DNA of 64,000 nucleotides from Paenibacillus sp. ACRRY (lineage in GTDB: Bacteria; Bacillota; Bacilli; Paenibacillales; Paenibacillaceae): the NCBI RefSeq assembly GCF_022346995.1, contig NZ_JAKRNM010000003.1, positions 124,001-188,000 on the forward strand, written 5' to 3'. The position numbers and the translations under genes were made by a program. The stretch's first letter is position 1; each line of letters starts with the position of its first letter. The notes beneath the pieces are model-generated. The model had not been told where the DNA came from, searched no databases, and saw nothing but the letters and a program-made list of their open reading frames with translations. This document shows, one piece after another, positions 33,728-41,139 of the stretch.

Positions 33728-35653
33728 ATGATGATCATTAGCGCGCAACAACTGACTCAATACCACGGAGCACATCTGGTGCTGGACGGGATTACCTTTG
33801 AAATTATGGAGGGGGACAAAGTCGCCCTTATCGGCCGCAACGGAAGCGGCAAAACGACACTGATGCGCCTGATGGCCCGGCTGAATCAACCGGACGAGGG
33901 GCAATTGATGATCAAGAAGGATACACGGATCGGCTATGTAGCCCAGATACCGGAAGGACTGGATGATTATACGGTACTGGATGTGCTGGCTTTGGGATTC
34001 AAAGCGCTTATGGAGTGCCGAAGCCGAATGAAGGAAATGGAGCAGCAAATGTCTGACCCGGACTATGCAGCAGACCCAGACCAATTGGAACGCTTGTTGA
34101 AACGATATGCCGCACTGCAGGAACAGTTTGAACGTGAGGGCGGATATGAGATGGACGCACGGATTGCTCAGGTGGCGGACGGACTGGATATTGCCAAAGC
34201 ACACTATGGCTGGAGGTTTGGTTCCCTCTCCGGAGGAGAGCAGACCCGCGTCGTACTTGCTTCACAGCTGATCGTCCGTCCCGATCTGCTGCTGCTGGAT
34301 GAGCCGACCAATCACCTTGATCTGGAGCGGGTGGAATGGCTGGAAGGCTATCTTCGGGAGTACACGGGCACGATCGTGCTGATCTCCCATGACCGTTATT
34401 TTTTGGACCGGGTGGTGACCCGAACACTGGAGCTGGAAGATGGCGAGGCGCAAACGTCAGCAGGCGGTTATACGGAATACATGAAGGTGAAGGAACAACG
34501 GCTGCTGCAGCAATTTGAGGAGTTCAAGGAACAGCAGAAGGTCATGAGGAAAATGAAGGAAACAATCCGTCAGTTGGAGGAATGGGGACGAATCGGCGGG
34601 AACGAGAAGTTCTTCCGGCGGGCCGCTTCGATGCGGAAGGCACTGGAGCGGATGGAGCAGGTGAAGCGGCCTGTGCTGGAGCGGCGTAATGCAGATTTTG
34701 ATGTGCGTCCCACAGACCGCACGGGCCGCCGCGTGGCGGTGATTGAACAGGTGGAGAAGGCTTACGGAGAACGTCCGATCCTGCGCGGCGTTTCAGCGCT
34801 GCTGGAATTCGGAGACAAGGTTGCCCTGATTGGCCGTAATGGCTCAGGCAAGACCACATTGTTCAAGCTGCTGCTGGGAGAAGAGCAGCCGACTTCCGGT
34901 CAGCTTGCATGGGGAGCAAGGGTGGATATTGGCTATCTGGCACAGCAGGATGAGCCTTCCAATCCGAAGCTTAGCGTGCTTGAACATTTCCGCCTGGAGG
35001 CGGGCGTGGAAGAAGGCGAAGCACGTGGCATTCTGGCAAGGTATCTGTTCTATGGGGCAGATGTATTCCGCTCGGTTGGGCAGTTATCTGGCGGGGAATG
35101 GACCCGTCTACGGTTATCCCTGCTGGTGCATCGCAAGCCGAACGTACTACTGCTGGATGAACCGACCAACCACCTGGATATTTCTTCCAGAGAAGCACTG
35201 GAAGAGTCCTTGGTTGACTTTGAAGGCACGGTGCTTGCCATCTCTCACGATCGCTACTTCGTGAATCGTATGGCTTCACGTGTCTGGGAGCTGGAGAATG
35301 GTGAGATGACCACCTATCTCGGGGATTATGAAGCCTACCGGGAGAAAAAGCTTGAACTTCAAATGCGAGCAGGTGAAGCGGTCCAGCATGCCGTTCCGAT
35401 TCCGGCTCTTCCTCGTGAGCGTGCCGGATCTAAGGACCAGCGTGGTTCTCGCCAAGGGGAGCACGGAGTGGGGAAACGACAGTCGACCGAGCAGCTCGAA
35501 CAGAAGCTGGCTCGTCTGGAGGCACAGATTCAGGAGCTCGACCAACAGCTTGAATTGCAGGCAAGCTCTGCTGAGCTGGAACAGCTGTGGAACGAGCGTG
35601 AGCAGCTGTCGGGTGAATACAACGAGTTATTGGCCCAATGGGCTGAATTGTAA
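33728..35653 (+). CDS. ABC-F family ATPase (ribosome-associated)
   Basis: 641 residues, two tandem ABC ATPase domains and no membrane segment. Domain 1 has Walker A GRNGSGKTT (about 38-46), signature LSGGEQTR and Walker B LLLLDEPTNHLD. Domain 2 has GRNGSGKTT near residue 372, LSGGEWTR and LLLLDEPTNHLD. The charged inter-domain linker (EEFKEQQKVMRKMKETIRQL) is the ribosome-reaching P-site tip of ABC-F proteins. A coiled-coil C-terminal tail follows. Members are translation factors or protect ribosomes from antibiotics; I cannot assign a subfamily. ATG 33728 has AGGAGG 9 nt upstream. The upstream terminator suggests read-through control. Confidence 0.92.
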   Translation: MMIISAQQLTQYHGAHLVLDGITFEIMEGDKVALIGRNGSGKTTLMRLMARLNQPDEGQLMIKKDTRIGYVAQIPEGLDDYTVLDVLALGFKALMECRSRMKEMEQQMSDPDYAADPDQLERLLKRYAALQEQFEREGGYEMDARIAQVADGLDIAKAHYGWRFGSLSGGEQTRVVLASQLIVRPDLLLLDEPTNHLDLERVEWLEGYLREYTGTIVLISHDRYFLDRVVTRTLELEDGEAQTSAGGYTEYMKVKEQRLLQQFEEFKEQQKVMRKMKETIRQLEEWGRIGGNEKFFRRAASMRKALERMEQVKRPVLERRNADFDVRPTDRTGRRVAVIEQVEKAYGERPILRGVSALLEFGDKVALIGRNGSGKTTLFKLLLGEEQPTSGQLAWGARVDIGYLAQQDEPSNPKLSVLEHFRLEAGVEEGEARGILARYLFYGADVFRSVGQLSGGEWTRLRLSLLVHRKPNVLLLDEPTNHLDISSREALEESLVDFEGTVLAISHDRYFVNRMASRVWELENGEMTTYLGDYEAYREKKLELQMRAGEAVQHAVPIPALPRERAGSKDQRGSRQGEHGVGKRQSTEQLEQKLARLEAQIQELDQQLELQASSAELEQLWNEREQLSGEYNELLAQWAEL

Positions 35654-35680
35654 TCGTTCATCAAGGAACGGAATAACATG

Positions 35681-35710
35681 AAAGGTCGGAGAATGATCTC
35701 CGGCCTTTTT
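35681..35710 (+). terminator. Rho-independent terminator
   Basis: AAAGGTCGGAG and CTCCGGCCTTTTT pair (one G-U). It ends the ABC-F gene. Confidence 0.9.
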
Positions 35711-35836
35711 GTTTTCCGGATGGTGAATGCAGTCATACTACGCTGAAATAAGCTTTGTAAGGTGCATAGCGAATGTTCTTATTTACATGTCATAGGGAAT
35801 AGTGTAACTTTTTCCCTTCTCATGCGTTAAATACGT

Positions 35837-36370
35837 TTGTATGATTTGAAGCGGCTCACCTTAGAGCTACACAAAAGGGAGGTTATCGTTATCTATTACG
35901 CATTGACTTATCGAAGCTGGTCGGACGATCGGCAGGCTGAGACCGGGCAGCTGGAGCACGTATCTGTTACCCGGGATGAACTGTTTATGCGCAAACTGGT
36001 GGATGCAACCCTGATGAAAAACAAACTGTGGGCCCACCTGTCCAATGAGTGCGAGGATCTGCGGGATCATGCCATCTATGTGACTGCGTACGACACCCAG
36101 ATGCCTGCAGATTACGGTATAGCGATTGCGGACGCTGCACTGGCCATGTGCAAAGTCTCCTCTATGTACAGCGCAGAGTACATGGTGTGGAATGGAAAGA
36201 CGTTTCAGGAGCTGGAACTGGCAGACAACTCCTCGTATACGATGGAACTCGCCGAGCGTCTGCTGGACCATTATATGGTCCGTAACGGAACGACGTATGA
36301 ATTCGTGTATTCGGTGCTGGATGCGGATCGCCGGAAAGTGTTGTTTTTTATGAAGGAGGTAGACCTGTAA
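35837..36370 (+). CDS. Unrecognised protein, first gene of the ATP-grasp/DUF350 cluster
   Basis: A soluble mixed alpha/beta protein, 177 residues from ATG 35837. No motif is recognised. Conserved-looking stretches are YYALTYRSWSDDRQAETG and AEYMVWNGKTFQELELADN. The start is uncertain. The ATG has no ribosome binding site, whereas AAAAGGGAGG (35875-35882) sits inside the frame and would serve a rare ATC start at 35891, giving a protein beginning (M)YYALTYRSW. The stop overlaps the next start (TAATG), so the product is translationally coupled to a lipoprotein, an ATP-grasp ligase and a DUF350 protein and probably works with them. Confidence 0.7.
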   Translation: MYDLKRLTLELHKREVIVIYYALTYRSWSDDRQAETGQLEHVSVTRDELFMRKLVDATLMKNKLWAHLSNECEDLRDHAIYVTAYDTQMPADYGIAIADAALAMCKVSSMYSAEYMVWNGKTFQELELADNSSYTMELAERLLDHYMVRNGTTYEFVYSVLDADRRKVLFFMKEVDL

Positions 36371-36666
36371 TGACAGAAGAAGAGCGGCATCATTCATCGA
36401 AACCGGGGTCAAAGGCAAAGCTGGTTGCTTTTTCCCTGATGCTGGCTGTACCTGCGGTATTGTCGGGCTGCGGCAGCAATGACGAGTGTGACCCGGATTA
36501 TGACACCGGATGTGAGTATGATTCCAGCAGTGGGCATTATTATTATGGCGGTTCATACGGTGGCAGCAGCAGCAGCAGTAGCAGTAGTAGTAAGAACAGC
36601 TCCTATAGTAGCTCGAAGTCCAAATCGAGCGGATTTGGCAGCTTCTTCCGCAGTTCGGGAGGATAA
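36370..36666 (+). CDS. Small Ser/Gly/Tyr-rich lipoprotein
   Basis: 98 residues. A basic N-terminus and hydrophobic stretch end in the lipobox VLSGC (Cys near 34), so it is likely anchored outside the membrane. The mature part is acidic, then Tyr/Gly-rich (HYYYGGSYGG), then a long serine run, ending FGSFFRSSGG. In enterobacteria a low-complexity lipoprotein of similar style (DUF1190: YgiB, YjfM) precedes the ATP-grasp protein YgiC/YjfC. This seems to be the counterpart by position and composition, not by detectable homology. It overlaps the upstream gene by 1 nt. Confidence 0.75.
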   Translation: MTEEERHHSSKPGSKAKLVAFSLMLAVPAVLSGCGSNDECDPDYDTGCEYDSSSGHYYYGGSYGGSSSSSSSSSKNSSYSSSKSKSSGFGSFFRSSGG

Positions 36667-36671
36667 AGGAT

Positions 36672-37982
36672 ATGAGGCATATTCACTCATTGCCATATCG
36701 TCACGAAGAGGTGTTTGCGGGCGAAGCCGGGCAGCATATCCCGTATCACCGGATGTATGGCAAGCAATATTGCGTACCCTCATTAACCTTGTATACCCTT
36801 GAAGAAATGCAGGAGTTGCAGCGTGCAGTTGTACAGATCGACGGCATATACTGCAAAGTCATGCGGTTTATCCAGCAGTACATGCCGGATAGCTTTCTGG
36901 AGCAGCAGTTGGGTATTCATCCAGGGCTCGTTCCGACAGCAAGGATGGAGACGGTGACAGGTGGCATCACGCGTCAGGACTGGATCATCGGCGAGGCGGG
37001 CTTCAAGTGTATCGAAAATAATACTGACACGCCTACGGGCATACCTGAGGCAGCGGTGCTGGAGCGCATTTTGGTAGGTATGGCCGAAGGTGATGACTTC
37101 AAGGCGCCATCAGCAGACATGGATGCCTGTATCCGGGAATGCTTCCGCGGTTGGCTGGAGTCTTATGCAGAGCAAGGTCTGCGAGGGCCCGTGACTTTTA
37201 CTTCATTTGGTGAGCATGTGGAGGATCGGACCAATACGGAGTATCTGATGAGACGCTGCCAGGAGGCCGGATACGAGGTACGTTATGCTCCTCTGGAGGA
37301 GCTTGAGATTGTTCCCGGAGAGGCACTATATCATGATGGACACGAGATTCAGCTGCTGTACCGTCTCTATCCGCTGGAGTATCTCGTTGATGATCGGGAT
37401 GAGACAACAGGTGTGGACATCGGTGCAGCACTGCTTGGACTGGTACAGGACGGTCGGCTTGGACTGATGAACCCCGTACAGCATGTCCTGATGCAGAGCA
37501 AAGGCTTCATGGCTGCAATCTGGTCACTCTATGAGCGCAATGAACAGACACCGGAGTACTGCGGTTTTCGGTTGTTTACGGATGCGGAGCTTGAGTCCAT
37601 TTCGCGGTATTTGTTGCCCACTTATTTCGAAGCAGGGCCCTTTGAACTGGAGTCCACTCCTTATGTCGAGAAAAGCTATTGGGGCCGTGAGGGCCGAGGC
37701 ACACTGCTGCTGGGTGAGGGAACGGAGCGTAATCCGGCAGGACAGGACGAAGATGAAGAAATCGCTGCTTATTATAACAACCAACCGAAGATTTATCAGC
37801 AGCTGGTTCCAATGGAACAGGCAAGCATCCTGACAGAGGACGGGGAATATAGCGGCTATCTGCTGACAGGCGTGTTTGTCATTGGTGGGCGTTTCGCCGG
37901 TGTACTGCCCCGGATCGGGGAGAGAGTAACCGGAGATATGGCCTATTATTGTGCGGCTGCGGTCAATGAACGTACGGGATGA
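36672..37982 (+). CDS. Glutathionylspermidine synthase-like ATP-grasp ligase
   Basis: 436 residues, by eye a member of the GSP_synth (YgiC/YjfC) family, which join a carboxylate to an amine using ATP. Supporting stretches are IIGEAGFKCIENNTDTPTGIPEAAVL, ESTPYVEKSYWGREGRG and YYNNQPKIYQQLVPM, and the C-terminal YSGYLLTGVFVIGGRFAGVLPRIG, matching the ATP-grasp end. These proteins lack the amidase half of true glutathionylspermidine synthase, and their substrates in bacteria are unknown; peptide or polyamine ligation is suspected. It is third in the cluster 35837-38402, with AAAGGA upstream of the start and a lipoprotein and a DUF350 membrane protein as neighbours. Confidence 0.85.
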   Translation: MRHIHSLPYRHEEVFAGEAGQHIPYHRMYGKQYCVPSLTLYTLEEMQELQRAVVQIDGIYCKVMRFIQQYMPDSFLEQQLGIHPGLVPTARMETVTGGITRQDWIIGEAGFKCIENNTDTPTGIPEAAVLERILVGMAEGDDFKAPSADMDACIRECFRGWLESYAEQGLRGPVTFTSFGEHVEDRTNTEYLMRRCQEAGYEVRYAPLEELEIVPGEALYHDGHEIQLLYRLYPLEYLVDDRDETTGVDIGAALLGLVQDGRLGLMNPVQHVLMQSKGFMAAIWSLYERNEQTPEYCGFRLFTDAELESISRYLLPTYFEAGPFELESTPYVEKSYWGREGRGTLLLGEGTERNPAGQDEDEEIAAYYNNQPKIYQQLVPMEQASILTEDGEYSGYLLTGVFVIGGRFAGVLPRIGERVTGDMAYYCAAAVNERTG

Positions 37983-37997
37983 TGAGGAGGAGTAGGA

Positions 37998-38402
37998 ATG
38001 GATAACTTGGGATTAAACCTGCTGAATGTGGTGGTGGGTATCGGCATTTTGCTGGTGGTATTGGTATGTGGGTATTTTGCTTTTAGCAAACTGACCCGGT
38101 ATAACGATAGTGAGGAAATTGTCAAAGGCAACGAAGCGGCGGGCATGTATATGGGCAGCAAGCTGCTGGGACTGTGCATCATTGTCGGTATGGTGTCCTT
38201 CTCCACGCATTCATGGCTGGATATGCTGCTCTGGTCTGCACTAGGAATCATAATTTTGTGTCTGGTCTATATTATATTTGATTTCCTGACGCCGAAAATG
38301 CGTGTATGCGATGAGATCGCAAGAGGTAATCTGGCGGTTGCACAGCTGCTGCGTTCCATTATCATCGGCGTTTCCATCGTCATCGGTACGTTTTTGATGT
38401 AA
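37998..38402 (+). CDS. DUF350 (YjfL-type) membrane protein
   Basis: 134 residues with four membrane helices arranged as a duplicated two-helix unit. DUF350 marks are EEIVKGNEAAGMYMGSKLLG in the first half and CDEIARGNLAVAQLLRSIIIG in the second. This is the arrangement of E. coli YjfL. DUF350 genes recur beside ATP-grasp YjfC/YgiC-type ligases in many bacteria. The start has GAGGAGTAGG upstream and lies 15 nt after the ligase stop. Function unknown; a role at the membrane together with the ligase is inferred. Confidence 0.85.
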   Translation: MDNLGLNLLNVVVGIGILLVVLVCGYFAFSKLTRYNDSEEIVKGNEAAGMYMGSKLLGLCIIVGMVSFSTHSWLDMLLWSALGIIILCLVYIIFDFLTPKMRVCDEIARGNLAVAQLLRSIIIGVSIVIGTFLM

Positions 38403-38493
38403 AATGTACCCTAGCGATACATGATAATTTAGAGGGAATATAATAATTACACATGTACGAAGAGGACAGAAAGAATCTGGAGAAGCGAAGAAG

Positions 38494-38562
38494 CGTTCGC
38501 CTTTATCATCGGATTTCCACCTTTTCAGAAGGTATAAAAAAATCTGAGGATAACAGCGATCG
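38494..38562. repeat. Large imperfect palindrome, possible repeated element
   Basis: Arms 38494-38516 and 38540-38562 (23 nt each, CGTTCGCCTTTATCATCGG... and its near complement) flank an inner ACCTT/AAGGT pair, giving a ~70-nt cruciform-capable structure. A fragment matching about 17 of 18 bases of its left arm (GTTCGCCTTTATCA core) occurs at 28172-28190. It resembles dispersed intergenic palindromes of bacterial genomes; its copy number cannot be judged here. Confidence 0.55.
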
Positions 38563-38650
38563 TAAGATTGTTCTGTACTTGGAGTGCAAGTGTGTATTTC
38601 TTATATGTTCGTTCTAAATGAATATTAAACGGAAGAAGGAGCGCGGCATC

Positions 38651-39598
38651 ATGAGAAAAGTCATCATTGATACAGATACAGCAGGAGACGATACGATTGC
38701 GATCCTGACAGCACTACATCACTTCCAAGTGGAAGGAATCACGATTACAGGTGGTAACGTCCAGTTTGACCAAGAGGTTGAAAATGCCCTGTACACCGTA
38801 CAGGTTGCTGGACATGGCGGCAAGGTGCCTGTGTACAAAGGCTGCGAACGTCCGCTGATGGCCTACGGGCAGGCGCAGCACCGCACAGTGGAAGATGTGC
38901 ATGGTGACGATGGCATGGGCGGAGCGCATTTCCCCAAGGCAGATCAGCGTCCCGAAAGCGGCCACGCGGTCGATTTTATCATTGAGAAAGTGCATGCCAA
39001 TCCCGGAGAGATCTCTCTTCTGGCGATTGCACCCCTGACCAACATTGCGATGGCGATTCAAAAGGACCCGACGATCATTCCAGAGATTGCTCATCTCTAC
39101 ATCATGGGCGGCACGAATAATGCACTGGGCAACATTACGCCAGCAGCGGAGTACAACTTCTACGTTGATCCTGAAGCAGCCAAAATTGTACTGCATGCCG
39201 GCATTCCAACAACAATGGTTGGCTGGGAGATGTGTACCCAATATTCCGTTATGGATGATGACGACCATGCAGAAATTGCAGCGCTCGGAACATCCGGCGC
39301 CGATTTCTTCACAGCGATCAACAAAGTGGTCATGCAGTTCAACAAGTCAGTACATAAGCTGAATGGAACCACACACCCGGATACACTCCTGATGGCGGTA
39401 GCAGCAGATGAATCGCTGATGACGAAGTCTGGTCAATATTACGTGGATGTGGAAGCCGCAGGAGAACTGACGCGTGGATACAGCGTGGTGGATATTAATG
39501 GACGTTTCGGCAAAGAACCCAACGTACGCGTATGTGAAGCCATTGATCGTCCGAAGTTTAAATCCATGCTGCTGGATGTTTTGTCAGCTATTCAATGA
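38651..39598 (+). CDS. Nucleoside hydrolase (IUNH family)
   Basis: 315 residues. These enzymes hydrolyse the N-glycosidic bond of ribonucleosides in the cytoplasm. The calcium-binding N-terminal motif DTDTAGDD is at about residues 7-14. EYNFYVDPEAAKIVLHAG supplies the ribose-binding Asn/Asp region, and HPDTLLMAVAADE is also family-like. ATG 38651 is preferred because AAGGAG lies 10 nt upstream; the frame extends 11 codons further without a signal. It is monocistronic with a strong terminator. Purine versus pyrimidine preference is not readable. Confidence 0.9.
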   Translation: MRKVIIDTDTAGDDTIAILTALHHFQVEGITITGGNVQFDQEVENALYTVQVAGHGGKVPVYKGCERPLMAYGQAQHRTVEDVHGDDGMGGAHFPKADQRPESGHAVDFIIEKVHANPGEISLLAIAPLTNIAMAIQKDPTIIPEIAHLYIMGGTNNALGNITPAAEYNFYVDPEAAKIVLHAGIPTTMVGWEMCTQYSVMDDDDHAEIAALGTSGADFFTAINKVVMQFNKSVHKLNGTTHPDTLLMAVAADESLMTKSGQYYVDVEAAGELTRGYSVVDINGRFGKEPNVRVCEAIDRPKFKSMLLDVLSAIQ

Positions 39599-39622
39599 AC
39601 CAAAGAATGATCTAAACGCAGC

Positions 39623-39659
39623 AAGCCCACCTGGGTCCGCAAGGACCAGGTGGGCTTTT
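39623..39659. terminator. Bidirectional terminator
   Basis: A perfect 14-bp stem starting AAGCCCACCTGG, a GCAA tetraloop and a T4 tail. It lies between the nucleoside hydrolase and the leftward UPF0303 gene. Confidence 0.9.
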
Positions 39660-39674
39660 CTTGTTAAAATTTCG

Positions 39675-40154
39675 TTAGCCTTGCTGCAGCAAAAATGAAC
39701 GGATTCCGGTGGTGACCAGGTCGTGGTCTTCCTCATCGGGCAGACCCGATACCGTAATTGTGCCAACCTGTCCCTGACCCTCCACAATCAATGGAAAGGC
39801 ACCACCAGCCAGTACGAAGTCAGAGGAAGGCAGGCTGAAATCCTGCTCGAGCGTTTTATTCTCACTGCGCAGACGCAGAGCGGTATGCCATGAACTGGAG
39901 GAGAAGTGGTTTACCACGTTGTTTTTGCGCCGGATCCAATCTTCATTGTCCGGATGAGTGCCTTCCATGGCATGCAGGAAGAGGCGGTGTCCACGGAGGG
40001 TAATGTCGATGGTTACGGACTGTGAACGGCTTGTTGCCTCTTCGATCAGATGGAGTCCGAGCTTTAGGGCCAGTTCAGAGTCAAATATACGAAATACCAA
40101 GTCCTTTTCTTCCTGCTGCATTTCCTTTAGTCTCTCTGTCATCGTTAGGTTCAA
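39675..40154 (-). CDS. UPF0303 heme-degrading-domain protein
   Basis: 159 residues resembling the GlcG/HbpS-like UPF0303 family: DITLRGHRLFLHAMEGTHPDNEDWIRRKNNVV, followed by LAGGAFPLIVEGQGQVGTITVSGLPDEEDH. Related HbpS binds heme; the biochemical role of UPF0303 is not established. The start is taken as TTG 40154, 11 nt after AAAGGGG; the ATG four codons later is the alternative. It is monocistronic and convergent with the nucleoside hydrolase. Confidence 0.8.
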   Translation of the reverse strand: MNLTMTERLKEMQQEEKDLVFRIFDSELALKLGLHLIEEATSRSQSVTIDITLRGHRLFLHAMEGTHPDNEDWIRRKNNVVNHFSSSSWHTALRLRSENKTLEQDFSLPSSDFVLAGGAFPLIVEGQGQVGTITVSGLPDEEDHDLVTTGIRSFLLQQG

Positions 40155-40382
40155 TTTACAGGCAGCCCCTTTACATGTGTAGTTTATGTCTACATTCGAC
40201 GCAGGGTAGGGTGGTCCCTTCCGGATGCAGGCTGGGTTATCTTTTGGCTCTCCATCTGCAGTTCAAAGGAGCCCATTTGGAGACATGACTTGGGCTGTGG
40301 TAAAGTGAAGGGAACGTAATTTTGCATATTTCACAGGTTTACATAAGTAGGGCAAAACGAGTTGGGCAGGAGGAGAGACAAC

Positions 40383-40874
40383 ATGCTATTTTATTTTATA
40401 GCACTGCTGGTTACGCTGGTGGATCAGGGCACCAAGATGGCCGTGAGAATGTATATGGAAGTCGGCGATATGATGAGACTCGGTGACTCGGGCATGCAGC
40501 TGCATCATTATGAGAATAGCGGGATGGCGGGAAGTATGTTCCAGGGAAATGCGCGTCTGTTCGGCGTTGTCGCCATTCTGTTCATTGCTGGCATTCTATA
40601 TTATCGGAGAAAAGGTGAGATTCGCGGTTTCTGGATGCAGGCAGGAGCAGGCTTCATGGTCGGTGGAGCCTTGGGAAATGCGATCGACCGTTTTGTATTT
40701 GCAAAAGTAACGGATTTTCTAGTGTTTCCATCTGGCCGGGGCATTCTCAACCTGGCTGATGTAGCGATTAACATTGGGGTGATACTCTTGGTGATCGGAA
40801 TGTTAATCCGTGCATTGAAGAGCTACCGGGCCAAGCGATCGCGCAATGCCTTGCCCAAAATCGAACGTTGGTAA
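40383..40874 (+). CDS. Signal peptidase II (LspA) paralogue
   Basis: 163 residues, four membrane helices. Signal peptidase II removes prolipoprotein signal peptides. Motifs present are LVDQGTK (first helix), HYENSGMAGS in place of the usual N-x-GAAF, GNAIDR with the first catalytic Asp, and ILNLADVAINIG with the second. Both catalytic aspartates are kept. The basic C-terminus (SYRAKRSRNALPKIERW) is unlike a housekeeping LspA. The ATG has AGGAGG 11 nt upstream. A true lspA normally lies beside ileS or rluD-like genes; this one stands alone, so it is likely an additional copy. Confidence 0.8.
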   Translation: MLFYFIALLVTLVDQGTKMAVRMYMEVGDMMRLGDSGMQLHHYENSGMAGSMFQGNARLFGVVAILFIAGILYYRRKGEIRGFWMQAGAGFMVGGALGNAIDRFVFAKVTDFLVFPSGRGILNLADVAINIGVILLVIGMLIRALKSYRAKRSRNALPKIERW

Positions 40875-40915
40875 TACCATATTAATCAAGTATTGCAATC
40901 ACGCAAAATGGAAGA

Positions 40916-40954
40916 AAGAAGGACATTGGATAGTTTCCAATGTCCTTCTTTTTG
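40916..40954 (+). terminator. Rho-independent terminator
   Basis: AAGAAGGACATTGGA and TCCAATGTCCTTCTTTTTG form a perfect ~14-bp stem. It ends the LspA-like gene. Confidence 0.92.
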
Positions 40955-41070
40955 TTATACATCCAAACAGAGTTGGAAACCATATCCATGATTCATTTTA
41001 ACCGAAACCGTTTTAGAAATAGAAAAGGGTTGAATAACCCCTTTCTGTATGGTGGATAAGATGTAAGGAT

Positions 41071-41122
41071 TAACCAAATGGTTATTTCACCAATTTAATG
41101 GGTAAAGCTTTACGTATATAAC
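41071..41122 (+). promoter_or_regulatory. Palindromic operator candidates and -10 before the second sugar ABC operon
   Basis: TAACCAAATGGTTA (41071-41084) and GTAAAGCTTTAC (41102-41113) are palindromes. The second abuts a -10-like TATATA/TATAAC at 41115-41122. The centre-GC palindrome differs from the CG-centred sites of the manno-oligosaccharide locus. No LacI gene is adjacent. Confidence 0.45.
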
Positions 41123-41139
41123 GCTGAGGGAGGTACAAC

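Noticed and set aside
38454..38617. About 54-codon frame beginning MYEEDRKNLEKRRS
   Set aside because: Most of it lies within the large palindrome, there is no clear ribosome binding site, and the sequence looks like translated repeat.
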